Assembly (NCBI GenBank): GCA_033439685.1
Contig: JAUEDM010000002.1
Coordinates: 930,001-994,000, forward strand
DNA: 64,000 bases
Direction: 5' to 3'
DNA from: Apodospora peruviana
Lineage: Eukaryota; Ascomycota; Sordariomycetes; Sordariales; Lasiosphaeriaceae
Shown here: one piece after another, positions 46,523-58,494 of the stretch
Layout of the letters: each line of letters opens with the position of its first letter
How positions within the stretch are numbered: the first letter of the stretch is position 1
Notes under the pieces: generated by a model
The model's database searches: none
What the model saw: only the letters and a program-made list of their open reading frames with translations
What the model was told of the DNA's origin: nothing
Program-made: the position numbers and the translations under genes

Positions 46523-47633
46523 GATTACGGTTGTTTGTTGAGGAAAACTCGTGAAAGAGCTTGTATGTATGTAGAGAGAGATGCGGCGAGGTAATTCGTT
46601 GGAAGAAGAGAGCTTGTTGGTTTGTGGCCGAGGACAGAGCTGGAGCACACACACACGATGATGATCAAAGAATGGCGAAATCAAACTTGGGGATGGGACG
46701 AGATTCTATGGCCTTTGCTATTTATTGGGCTCGGGGAAAGGTCAGGCAGGTGTGACACGTCCCTCGTCCCACGCCATCTCCATGCCATCCAATGCCAATG
46801 TCCTGCTTTCCCGTCTCCAACCGGCGTTCTTTGCTTGCTTGGAGGGTGATTCCCATTCAGAGTGGTTGGTTCATGACGTAGGGCGGGGTGCTCCATTTCC
46901 GTACTGACCCGGGGACTTTGCATTGGTCTCTGTCAATACAGATTACGGTATTGTGTTCAATGATACAGTATGAATACAGCAGACAGCTTCTGGTTCTTTG
47001 AAGTCGTAGCTGCTCAATTGTTGCTTCCGAGTTTATTTTCTCATCGACACCATCTTCAATACCATCAGTCAATCATCGATTCGTATTGTGAAACATGATT
47101 ATCCCACGCCGCCAAAATGCCTAGAGTCCGGGAAAAGCTCTCTTGGGAAAGCATGGCACAGTGTGGGTCAAACTACCGGCCACTCAACTCTTACATCATG
47201 ACGCAGTTCGAATCCTGAGAGCTCGGCCCGTCTGATCAACTAGTTCGACTAGTTCGACCCAAGTGCATCTCCAGGTCAACATCGTCAACATCCGACACAG
47301 ATGCAGGACCCTTGTTCCAGGGACTCCAAATACTCAACTTTCATCTCCAGGCTTCAATCTCATTTTGCGGATGCTCTTGTGTGAGGAAACAATTCTCCAA
47401 GACAATCCGAGACGCGTCAGTGCCATCGCTGCAAGGCAGCCACGGCTCAGCACAACTTCCGGAACGGCCCTCAAGCCAACAGCGTCTTATACCGGCTAGA
47501 TCCATACAGTCCGTAGACCTAGCAAACTCACCCAACACCATGCCTCGCCGCAGGTCATATTGATCCCATTTTTAAGTGTAGTTGTTCCCGGCCAGAGATG
47601 ACTTCGCCATGCTGCTTGATCTCTTGAGTTGCA
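46523..47633. other. divergent intergenic region
   Basis: 1.1 kb shared 5' region between the CFW-type gene and the DysF gene. Short frames only. A TTCGAATCC match near 47206 does not fold as a tRNA. Confidence 0.5.
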
Positions 47634-49179
47634 ATGCCCAAGATTAAACACCACCGCTCCTCGCGCCGCGTGCCGCCTCCCAAAGACAGCGATTTTGACC
47701 ACGAGATCGGCCTCGTGGATCACTCCGCTAACGACGCGCAGTCACCAACCGAGGATGGCGACTCTCTTCTTCCTCGCTCGCGGGAGGCCAACTCGGTTGC
47801 GGGGCCATCCACAGCTCGAGGAGATACCCCAAATTCAGATACCTTGGTATCCGTCGTCCCAGAGACGCAGGCCAATGGCGGCAAAGTCGACGAATCCGTC
47901 CGAATAGCAGCAAAGGGGCTGTCTGTTCAAGTCGAACGTGAGTTTTATAAAACCCCCAATCTGAATCCGAGGTGGCGACGCCATTAACAACTGGTCTACA
48001 GAACCCACACCACTGGAAGTCGACCAGCAACCAAAAGCGACACACCGTATGTCGACCAAGCCCAAGCCCAAGACCCCCGAAGCCGAAATTGACATACTCT
48101 ACGAAAACCAGCGCGGCGGATTTCTCTGCGGCATGGCTCTCTTCTCCTCCAAAGCGCTCGGCAATCTTGACCCGCCACCGTGGACGAACTCGGTCCACAA
48201 GCCCTCCCCGACAGACATCACCAATGCCCAGGTGCCCGATCCGAGCTGGGAGTGGGCGTGGCCTGAGTGGCGGATCAACCATGACGACGGGATCGACGAG
48301 GACGGCTGGGAATACTCTTTCATGTTCTCCAAGAAGTTCAGCTGGCATAAGCCAGCTTGGTGGAGCTCTTTTGTGCGCCGCAGGGCGTGGATCAGGAAGC
48401 GAGTGAAGAAGAACTATGATGCGCTGTCGGCGCAAGGAGAGGGGCTGGATCCGAGCAGCATGATGCTGAACCCCGATTACTTTACCGTCAGACCATCGAG
48501 TGAGCTCGAGAGGAGTCCCAGTCGAGTCACGACGAGTAGCCAACAGCAGCAGCAACGATCGCATAGTCAGGCGCCCAGCAGCCGGAAGGGGAGTGTGCGG
48601 TTAAGTACAGTGAGCACAGGGGTAATGGATGAAATCATGCAAGAGGATATTGAGAGCGTGGATGAGCTACTGAAAGTCCTGCGGCGGTCGAGGATTGATA
48701 GAGAGAAAATTGAGGCGGTGGATAATTACCTGGAACACGCACAGGAGGATCTGGAGGGCTTACAGGACGTGATGCACGATGTCATGGCCGTGTTTGTCTT
48801 CCAGGCGTCCAGGAGGGTGTTGTTGACGAGACTGACGGAGGTTTATGATCGGACTGTAGCGGAGCTGAAGAAGCGGGAAGAACAGAAGGATAAGAAGACG
48901 AAGGGCAAGCAAGGTGATGGTGAAAGTGGCAATGAGGATGAAGATAGGCACCGAAAGAGGGTCGAGAACCTTAGGAAGGCCATCAAGCATGCGGACGAAG
49001 AGGTCAGGAGGCTGGAGTACTGGAGTGACGTGAGAGGCATGGCCGAGGAGGGAGACACAAAAGGGGCAGTGGACCCGCGTCAAAGCTGGGATTCGAGCTG
49101 GCAGGGACTGGATAACTCTGCGCCGGCGCAGCCGGCACCGCCTACGAGTGAAGATGCGAATGGGGAGGGTGGTAAATAA
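47634..49179 (+). CDS. DysF (peroxin/dysferlin) domain protein, Mug65/Spo73-like
   Basis: Exons 47634-47937 and 48002-49179 (64-nt GTGAGT...CTACAG intron) give 493 residues. After a disordered N-terminus, residues ~128-240 form a DysF domain: EIDILYENQRGGFLCGMALFSSKAL, DPPPWT, then PDPSWEWAWPEWRINHDDG-IDEDGWEYSFMF and WHKPAWWSSFVRRRAWIRKRVKK, with the conserved aromatic W-x-W and R-R-R-x-W-x-R features. C-terminal to it lie a Ser/Gln-rich linker, a helical section (MDEIMQEDIESVDELLKVLRRSRIDREKIEAVDNYLEH), and charged coiled coils (KKREEQKDKKTK; RVENLRKAIKHADEEVRRLEYWSDV). No membrane segment, unlike Pex30-type proteins. Yeast and fission-yeast relatives with this domain act in spore-wall/prospore membrane or ER contact functions; the role here is inferred only. 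Confidence 0.88.
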
Positions 49180-50187
49180 TCAGTTGGACTAACAGACATG
49201 CATCACGCACGGACGACCAGTTATGGAGAGACAAACACTTTGCTTTTATTTTGTATTGTTAGCGTTTTTGCATAGGCTAGCCCGGCAGACCACTGGAGGG
49301 CAATGGACAATGGCTTCTAACTAGTTGAGCCTGAGGCCTGGGTTTTTAGATACTTACCTCTTGAGAGGTTTACTTGAGAGGTTTACTTGAGAGGTTTATT
49401 TAGGGAAATACTGTCAGTTCTCTCCTAGCAGACAAGTCAAAACGAGTCCAGATACCACTCGATACCAATGGAAAATTGTATATGTTCTGCGATGTGTAAC
49501 AAGGTACCTTATTAGTGTCATCTATCCCCCTATCGGATGCGTCTCGTTTCCTTCCTCCCATGGTCCTCCAGAAACAACGAGACAGCAACCAATACGACCA
49601 CATATATCCATCATCAATCCATTCCACACCAAGAGAGAAAAACACAAAGAAGATATCAGCTAGAGATATAACAAAATAGCCCCGCGTCCCTTTCTCCCGC
49701 GCCAAGGTGCAACAAGAAGCCTGAAGCCTGAAGTGGGTGTTTACATATGTGGGATGATGGGTTATCTGAGTGAGTGTGACGTGACGGGACGGGACGGGAC
49801 TACTACTACCACTACGGAGTACTAGAACTAATAACTTCCTTCTGCTGATCAAGACCTCCCTCCTACTACTGCCGTTATTCCTCCATTCATCCATCCATCC
49901 GCCCAAAACAGAACACAAACAACAATCAACCAACAACCAGTCCACCCTTGCCTGCCTCGCCGGCCTGCTGCCTATGAATCAAACCCCATGACACAATCCA
50001 TCCCATCCTATATCATATATATCCCAGTCATCACACACCCCATTTATCTCCATCGCATACCAATCCATGAGTAAAACACTGAAATAAATCCGCGAGTGAT
50101 TACTCGGAAACCCGAATCTTGCTTGTGCTGCTCGTGCTCGTTCGTGCTTGCTTTGCTACCAACAACACCACCCTATGAAAAAAACAT
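49180..50187. other. intergenic region between convergent genes
   Basis: 3' ends of the DysF and PP2C genes. Contains a short tandem TTTACTTGAGAGG repeat near 49363-49397 and a GACGG run near 49780-49800. The 181-codon minus frame at 49400-49945 shows no domain. Confidence 0.5.
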
Positions 50188-52657
50188 CTACGCCTTCTTC
50201 TCCTCTTCCGCCTTCTTCAGCTTCTCAGTCGCATCAGAAGGCAACTTATCCGGCAAGACATTCGATAGCTCCTCCACCTTCTTCGTGCCGTCACCGTCAC
50301 CACCTGCACTCTTCTCACCCTCCCCCTCTCCAAACTCTTCCTTAGTAGTGCCGGTGGTGGCAGCGGCGGCAGCAGCATTGCCGCCACGCCCAACCTGACT
50401 AACCAGATCCTTGTCCTCCTCGGAATTATCAAACATCTTGGAGTCGTCGTCCAACTCCTCCACCTCACCACTGCCGGAACCGGAACCGGCAGAGTCCGTC
50501 AGCACCTCGGTGCCGTCGCCGAGGAAGATGATGCGTCCGCGGTATCCGCCGAGCCCGCCCTTGCTGCCGCCGCTGCCGCCTGACTGCCCGAACCCGCCGA
50601 CTTGCTTGTTCTGTTGGTCTTCGACGTCATACCCGCTGTCACTATCATCGAAGTTATGATGCACGCCGGGACCGCGGAACTCAGCTACAGTTGAGAATAA
50701 ACAAAAAAACGTATTAGTTAAATTTTGTTCCTCTTTTTGGTTTGGTTTTGCGCCTCTAATCAAAACAATGATGTGTGTAATAATGTGTTTGTAGGCAACG
50801 TGAGAAAAGGGATGAAATATTACGAGACAGCACACAATAACAAGGGACAAAACGATCTATGCTGGAAGTTGGGACAAGGAGCAGAGGGATAATCGTGTAG
50901 AATGTGTTCGTGCGGGTGTCGGTATGAGCATGTGGGGTGAAGATCGGGCTTCGCACGAAGAGATCAAGAGAACGGCGAGGAGTTCCTACCATATTCGGGC
51001 GGGGCACATGGGCCGTCTCCGTTCGCAACCCGTTTTGCAATCTCCTCATACCACTCTTCTTTGCTCTTTCCCCTGAGGAAACCAATGATGATCATGGTCA
51101 TGTTATCACAGCCAACACCGCCCGTCTCCGAGTTGGAGGCCAGACAGTTGTCCATCATGTTCTCGCAGATCTTGTCCAAATCCTGGTGTTCCGCAATTCC
51201 CCGCCTGACAAATTCGACGACGGCTTGCGACGACTGGCAATCCCAGATACCTAGACACATATTAGCAGGGATTTTGTTGAATGTTATCCTGAAAAGCTGC
51301 TCACCGTCACAAGCAATAACGAGAAACTCGTCATCGTCGGCGAGATCGTGGACAACAACGTCGGGATATGCTGTAACAATCTGCTGTTCGGGCGCCAGCT
51401 CAGCGCTCTTCTTGAACTCGAAGTCACCAATGGCTCTAGAGAGCGCAAGGTTCCCGTTCACCCGACCAAAGTCGACAAAGCCACCGGCAGCTGTGATTCG
51501 CGCCTTTTCGCCTACAATGTCCCCGAAATAGGATGTTAGCGACCTGGATGCCCAGATAGGAACAAAGAAACCCAAGACAAGGGGTGTTTGCTCCAGCAGC
51601 AGCCGACGCACCTTCGTTTTGTGGTTTGTGGTCGAAAGAAAGCGGTTTCGCTCGGCCTTTTACACCCAACACGCTTCTGGAATCTCCGGCATTTGCCTTG
51701 AAACGAGGGGTAAGACTTTTAGCAAGGCTCGACGAGAGGTGGCTTTTTATGCGGGCAAACCAACAATGTAAATCTTGTCTTCTGTAATCAAGCCGACGCA
51801 GGCGGTACAGCCGGAAACCTCTTCTTCGTACTTTGGATCTGCTCGGGTGGGCATCACGTCAGCCTCCCGCCCACGAGGAATAATGCATCGCGAGATCATG
51901 TCCTCGGCGAATTTCTGCAGGGAAAAGGATGATTCCATACCGCTCAGGATCGCTCGGTCGGTCGCCAAAAAGCCGTCCTTTAGAGCCTGCTCGTAGTTGC
52001 CCGTCTTGAATGTGTCCTGCTTCGCAATGATGTTATGGATATTGTCTCCGGCGAACAGCGCGACTTTGTCGCCGCCGTGACCATCAAAGACGCCGAAGAA
52101 GGAGAGCCTCGAGGCGTGAGCCTTGGCCGCCGAGGGGTTGCTGGCTAGCAGGTCGAGTACAGTCGTATGCGCGTCCTCCATGCTGATGCGCCAGCCCTGC
52201 ATGGCCGACACGCCGTAGAGCAACCGATCGTCCTCGCCATTCGCTGACGACTAAGAGCACACACACAAACAAGTTCGGTATCGTTAGCCTCTGGATTTAT
52301 CGGGGGTATCGCGGGGTTCAGTATCGCCTCAGCAGCGAGCTGGGGAAACAGGATAATAGGTAAAGCAAGGACGCCGTATTCGTCGGCGACGGCATCGGCG
52401 CGGATATGAGGAGAGCGCAGCGGCGGAATGGAAGAGGAGCGAGGCACGCGAGCAAGCCTCGGCACCACCGGCGATGCCAGGCTGGCGGGGGGATGGGGAG
52501 GGCGGAAGATGGGGTCGCGGTAGACGTATGCCAAGACAGTTGAAGGGGAAAGCGACTACGACAGGCAAGGAGAGGCGCGCGAAGCCGACAAGATGCATCA
52601 CCAGAGGGCATTGTCACATACCTTTTCGACGACGGGCTCAGATAGAGTCTGGCCCAT
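50188..52657 (-). CDS. type 2C protein phosphatase (Ptc2/Ptc3 type)
   Basis: Seven exons (52657-52622, 52250-51941, 51838-51765, 51696-51612, 51511-51305, 51250-50990, 50684-50188) give 489 residues. The N-terminus MGQTLSEPVVEK matches yeast Ptc2/Ptc3 and has Gly2. PP2C motifs in order: GVSAMQGWRISMEDAHT, FFGVFDGHGGDKVA, DPKYEEEVSGCTACV, NAGDSRSVLGVKG, PLSFDHKP, AGGFVDFGRVNGNLALSRAIGDFEFK, EFLVIACDGIWDCQSSQAVVEFVR, and GVGCDNMTMIIIGFL with the metal-binding Asp. A ~160-residue low-complexity Gly/Ser/Glu tail follows. Introns 2 (102 nt) and 5 (54 nt) are in-frame without stops and could be misread as coding; removing them restores ATDRAILSDPKY and ACDGIWD. Intron 1 (371 nt) is unusually long. 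Ptc2/3 enzymes counter MAPK and DNA-damage checkpoint kinases; the same here is inference. Confidence 0.94.
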
Positions 52658-54561
52658 GATGACGGTATGGGGATGGGCAGCGGCGCGACTAATCCAGCGG
52701 GGGAGGGGTTTTGCTATTGCGGAGGGGATTGGGCAGAGAAAGCTGATGATGTCGTGTGATTCCGATGGATTAGTTTTTCGTCGGCCTGGCGCTGCCCGCT
52801 TCGAAAATAAGAAGGCGGAATGGTTGAGGCCGCGAGCGATATCGAGGTGCAGTTTTTCGGCGTCTTGTTGTGCTTTAGTTTAAGGTTGGAGGTTTGGTGT
52901 TCAAAGTCGGTTTTTTTGTTTTCACGGGTTGGCTTCCAGTTCGCTGGGCGCCAGGCGGTTGCGTTTGCGTGCACGGAGAAAATTGGTGGTGAAGCGGGGT
53001 TAGGTTGGTTTGGCGGAAGCAGTGGGCAGGGGACAGCCAGTGCCAGACAGCCCAGAAAGGGCGCCTGTTTTGCGTGGCGACTGTGCAGCGACACAACTTT
53101 TCCTCTCCCACCTCCGTCACTGCGTCAGGTTAAGATCTGGCCTGCTGGTGCAGTAGCGCTAACGTACTTACTTACCTTACCAACCAAACTCCACTCCGTA
53201 TCCATACCTAGGTAGGTAGATTACAAGTGCGAGGAAAGGCGCGCCAGGGCAGGAAGGATCTCGAGGAACCAGCCTGAGCTGCCTGGTCTGTTAGGTAAGC
53301 TAGTACGGATTACAGGAAAGCCTACAGGTTCTACGGATAGGAGCCAGACATGACGGCGGGGTGAGAGACAGAAAAAAGCGAAGCAAAGATAGCTTTGGAC
53401 GAGCAGTTGTGAGCTTGAGATGAACTATAGGTAGAATGAGGCTGACGACTTGTTTAACCGTGAGCGTATGTATTAACTGGAAGCGTTAGTGGTGTATATG
53501 TTATGCTGTTGATGTGCTAAGGTGAGGTAGCCCACTGCTCGGGTGCCCACCAACCACGGCTGCCCTGACGTGGGGTATCACCACTGAACTGATAACTCGA
53601 TGAGCTATCGTGAACCATACAGGTGGGTTAACCATAGCCTTCACTGGTAGAGTCGTTATCATGTCCAACGATGGGGACCGAGGAGACGACATCGGGTCAC
53701 GCGAGGACCTGGAGGACCTTCTATCCCGTCATCGGGAGTTCATCGTCCAGTTCACTTCATCCATCAGGCAAGGCAGGCGCCAGGCGGTGCCCGCTGCGGG
53801 GAACCAGCGCCCAGCAAAAAGGTAGCAGTGGTGTTGCAATGCATTTCGTGCTGAGCAGAATCGAGACGAAGGATGCCCTGCGCTCCACAGTGTTTCTTTG
53901 CCCTGCGGGGTGCACCCGGGAGACCTAGAATGCCCAGCGTGGTGCGTCTGATCTCGCAAGAGACTTTGATGTCACTGCACTGTGCGAGGAGTGTGGAGAT
54001 TGCACTTACTACAGAGAGTGGGCAAGTGAGGAGCAGCATCTCGTCCTTCCTCACTCGTCACTCAGATATCCCAACAAAAATCCGCTCGGCGAGATTCCCT
54101 GGAATCGGATGTTCAGTCTGCCAGGCACCTACCTGCCCCTCAGCCTTCCCGCCCGGTCCAGCCCTTTCTTCAGGTCCCAGGTTCCTGGTTCCAGGAGGCC
54201 TCGATCAATGTGTGTTCTGAGGACGACATAACACCAGTGCTCATCTCAAAGCACCATGATACCAATGCTGTCCTACCCTGACATCAGACAGGAACAGGTA
54301 CGGCATGATAATATCAGATAAATACCTTAACAAATTATTGCCATCCTAATACCTCCGTGGCTCCCGTTTCAACTCCACTCAAAAGAACGCCTTTCTCGCT
54401 GGCCAAGAACAGAACAACAGAGCCAAAATCACACGTAGTAATGAGATCCGCCCTGACTCCCATTCGACATCAACGAAACTGCACCGGAATGATTGTCCCC
54501 CTCTGATACCATCGACACCTCTGCTTTCGATCGACTGTGCTTCCCCAGACCTGCTGTCCAA
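52658..54561. other. intergenic region
   Basis: PP2C promoter side and the flank downstream of the broken AXL2-like gene. Frames are short and overlapping; a 71-codon plus frame at 53610-53825 is unsupported. Nothing else recognised. Confidence 0.5.
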
Positions 54562-57500
54562 CTAAACCCCCTCTCCCCGACTGAAAGACCGGCTTGTGAT
54601 ACCGCCGTTGTCCTTCCAACCACCACCGCTCTGTTGCTCTTTCTCCGTATCACCAACCGTCGACGCCCTTGAAGACAAGACGGTGTCAACCCAGTCCATT
54701 TGTTTTGCGCCTCCTCCTGGTGGTGGTACTTCCGGAGAAGGCGAACGCGCAACCATGCGCAACCCTTGACCCGGGGACATCATGGACGACGACCTGGAGT
54801 CCGCCATCACACTGCTGTCGTTCAACACACTGCTGCCCCATCCTTTGATGACAAGAGATTCATCAAGGACAGTCCAGTTTCGCGGGAGGATGCCCGACGA
54901 AGAGTCGTCCGCGACGGCTCCCTTATCGCCCACTTCTCCCGGGCTCGTACCAACGTCGACGAGACCCTGGATGGATGAAACGGCGTCTGCCGTATTAGAT
55001 CTTCATACAGTATACCAAGAGGGTCGTGCCCGACTCCTTGCCACCCAACGGGTCCAGACATAAAATACTTCCTCCCAGACACTGCATCGTTCGTGGTGTA
55101 GACCGACACACCTCCGATGGTTTCGCTCCGTCCGCGTTGTCCGGGATGCCCTGTGGCAACGCTGCCGAAGTAGCTGCTGTCTGTGTCCGCGAGTGATCTT
55201 CTCCTGGTGACAGGCCGGATCAAACTCGGCCGGTCTGGCAACTCTGGGAGGGTGGGAGCAGGCGGTATGCTACGGACCGCGAAGGAAGAATCGGGACTAC
55301 CTCGGGATAAACTTCTGGTTGGGCTTCTCCTTCTGGTTGGGCTGATGGGCCTTCTTTTCTTGTGTGCGAAGGTGTCCACGCTCGGAAAGCTTATAAGACT
55401 ATTTGGTTGCTTCCTCCCTCCTTTGGCGAACAGTGAAGCCTTTGACCTTCCGCTATGCCATGGCCACGCAAACCTCCTGGATGACGTCGATGATTTGTAG
55501 TTACTCGATTTCCCCTTCATTAATAGTATCTCAGGCTCTGTCTCCGCCAAAGAAGAGCGATAGGGTGGCGAGAATGCTGGTTGTGCGTCAGTCAGCAAGA
55601 CTCGCCGTCCGTGTATGCTGGTTCGGACTTGGGGATGCCCGAAGGAGGCTCGTGAAGGGCAGGGATGTTGGCCTCAACGCCGTCTCTGAAAGAACCGCGC
55701 TGCCAGTTCAAGCTAATGCTCACATGTCATTATGGCCATTCAATACGCTTGATCCTTCAAGCAAGCTAATCTCCGAGATGGAACTCAGAGATGAGTTTCC
55801 TCTGTTTGGTCGCCCGTGCCGTGATGAGGCACTTGATCGACTGCTAAGCAGTTGTCCTCGACCGGGTCCCATCATGTTGCTGGCTGCCTTGCGTAACCTG
55901 TCCGCCGTGGGTAGTAACCTTGCCGTCGCTGGGCGAGGTAAATCGTTATTTGGGTCCTTCTTGGGAGGTGATTGGGACTCATATGGTCATTCTGTTCCGG
56001 TCTAGAGGTGGCCCCATTTTCAGGGATGAAAGGCATACCGTTGTGTGATTCATTGGGTTCTAGCGGTGATTCGCTGTCCGGGACTCCGTGTGCAGTAACG
56101 ACAAAGCTTCCAGGGAGAGGTCCCGAAATGTCGCGTTTGGTAAGGCCCGGCTTCTCATGGCCCTCACGACTACGGAAGCGAAAGTACCAGAACAGAACGC
56201 ATATCAGTGCAAGTGCTAGAAGGCAAGGTGACGATCAAGGAGACCAGCAGAGCCACATTGAAGTGAGTATCCTCCTGTCCATCACCGTTTGGAGCGGGGT
56301 CCATAGCGCCACCCTTCGGGAAGTTTGAAGGTTGCGTGGCCACAATGACAGAGGCTGTTGTCAATACGGCTCGAATATGCACGGTCAGGGGTAGACGGCC
56401 GGTCAAGTCAGAGCTCTTCGACGCGATGTTGACGATGGCATCGACGTCCGAATCCGTTGTTATATTATCTGGAACCGATCCGGAGATCGTAGCGGATTCG
56501 GATTCGGATCGGACCCAGGAAGCCGAAGATCCCTCGTCCACAGACACTCGGGTGTCACCCGGGTCTAAGATATGGGCCAAGGTCAAAGGATGAAAGGCTC
56601 TCCAGCATTGAAATTTATCACCGGCACGTCACCGTTGAGAAATTCGTGTCTTCAATTCGCCTCCGATTACTTCCACCACGATTGTGATATTCAAGGGAAC
56701 ATATCTTCCAGCGTAATGGTGAACTTTGTAGATACGGCGTCTCCTTGCGGTGTGCCACTTATCTCCCAGCTGTCATTGTCCAGGGTAACCCATGATGGGA
56801 TGCCTGCCGTAGATAGAATAACGGCATTGTCAGAAGTCGCCGGTTTGCCATCCACTTGCACGCCATCTCGCAGCGTACTATAAGACATTGGGTTGCCGAC
56901 GGTTGCGTCAAGAAGTATCGTCGTTTGTGTTGCTGTGATATCGTGGTTACCAACAATCAGGGTGAATCCTAGAAATGCAGCTGAGAACCCGACGACGTCA
57001 CTGGCGACCAGTTGAAAGCCAAACGCTTGAGGGGGCTATATCAAGGACTCAATCGAAGGAGTTCTCTCAGAGAAAGAGAGCGCAGATGGATCGAACGAGA
57101 TCCATGCCGGAGTGGCGTGTTGTCATCGGTCACGGTGTAGTAGTTCAAGGGCTGGTCTGATGGATTTGAAAATGTTTCCTGAGCGAGGCTGAACGAGAAC
57201 GGTGTGTCAGGAGGTGTCAATATTGAGCTTGGGCTAGAAAACTTCCCAAATTGAGGGACCTGATGGTCGATAGCGATGTTGATGCCCGGCGCCGATCGGC
57301 GCGATACGACGAGAGTCGCATCTAGAGTCACTGCGCCCGTGTTATCGGCCGTGACCAAGGTTACAGAAACTCCCACCACGTCTCCTGATGAAATATCTGC
57401 CTCCCCTGGAGTGCCGAACAAACGTCGGGTTCCACTGTCGATGGATAGCCATCCTGGAGGGTTCGCAAGCGAGTATGTGATCACGAACCCCGAGGAGAAG

Positions 57501-57646
57501 GTCGATTCGGAAAAGACGAATGAGAAAGGCTGTCCGACCCTTGCAACAGGAGGAACTTGGGAGTTGATGGGAAATGAGATAGCTGGGGCTGCGGTTGATA
57601 ACCGGGTGACAACTAGAAGTATCCAGCACACCGCCAATAATGCCAT
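54562..57646 (-). pseudogene. AXL2-like axial budding/polarity protein gene, disrupted by frameshifts and stops
   Basis: The first ~180 codons (57646 to ~57110) are intact: signal peptide (MALLAVCWILLVVTRLSTAAP), then cadherin/dystroglycan-type repeats (PVARVGQPFSFVFSESTF, PPGWLSIDSGTRRLFGTPGE). Family-like sequence then continues in changing frames: a frame change near 57106-57112, TAG at 57036-57038, a frame change and TGA near 56691-56710, further TGAs near 56629 and 56583, frame changes near 56210 (membrane helix LALALICVLFWYFRFRSRE) and 55985, TGA near 55720, and a stop plus frame change near 55592. The last clear frames (55598-54822; 54933-54562) are Ser/Arg-rich cytoplasmic-tail-like; the 3' limit is uncertain. 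Axl2-type proteins are single-pass membrane landmarks for polarity. No GT-AG splicing that I could find restores a whole protein. Sequencing error is the main alternative, but neighbouring genes are clean. Confidence 0.7.
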
Positions 57647-58494
57647 GATATCGGCTTGGAGATATTGATGCTACGATACTTGGTCGCGACGGACTATGAA
57701 GGCGAAGATATCGAAGCTGCAAACATGCGAGAAGATTTCGAACTGCTGGGAGAGAAAAATTCCGTCAACGCGCGAAACCACCGGTCGAGGGGTGGCTGGA
57801 CCTACGTCGCTGAAGAATCCAGACGCCCTTGCGTCCACGCTTCACGCGAGCGTGAAGTTCCAGGAGAAGTCATTGCTTAAAGTCGCGTGTCTTGATACTC
57901 TGATTAGGGGCTGGTGGACGAGGAACATTCCAGCGAGAGGGAGACGGTTGAGGCGAATCGAGGGAGCGACATCATATCCCTTCCAACGCTAGAATGACGA
58001 GGCATGAACAAAAATGAATATTTGATGGCAAAAGTACAATATTCAGTTGAAATGAGATCATGAGTTTTCCCCTTTTCTCGGCCATGATCTTTGTCTGATC
58101 CCATTCCAGGCTGCAAAGTCCAAGTTTGTGGATGAATAAACAGCACTTGCCGCCTGCCAGGTTCCAATCCGACGTTAACAAAAACCCGGCCTGAGCCTTG
58201 CCATGGCCCTGGCCCTGGCCCATGGGCAAGAAAGACCGGATGGTGTTAGTGATGCGCCTTCTATGAAAAAGGGAGGAAAAGTTCGACGTCGGAGCAGAAT
58301 GGCAAGAACGCCCGGGCCGGCGCCAACCTTCGCAGCGGTAGCACCGGCTTCGTGCCCCGGTTTTCCGACCGCCGACACCGACTTTTCACTGCAAAACGAC
58401 GGACCGTCTGTTCTGATAAGCTTTGGTTTCCATTCTTCTCTTGACAACCACCCAAAAGAAGCGCCGATATCTCCCGACAACACCATCAACCACC
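57647..58494. other. intergenic region
   Basis: 5' side of the AXL2-like pseudogene and promoter of the methyltransferase gene. A CCATGG/CCCTGG-rich short repeat lies near 58200-58225. No gene. Confidence 0.5.

Noticed and set aside
47201..47215. TTCGAATCC resembling a T loop
   Set aside because: T-stem pairing fails and no cloverleaf is possible on either strand.
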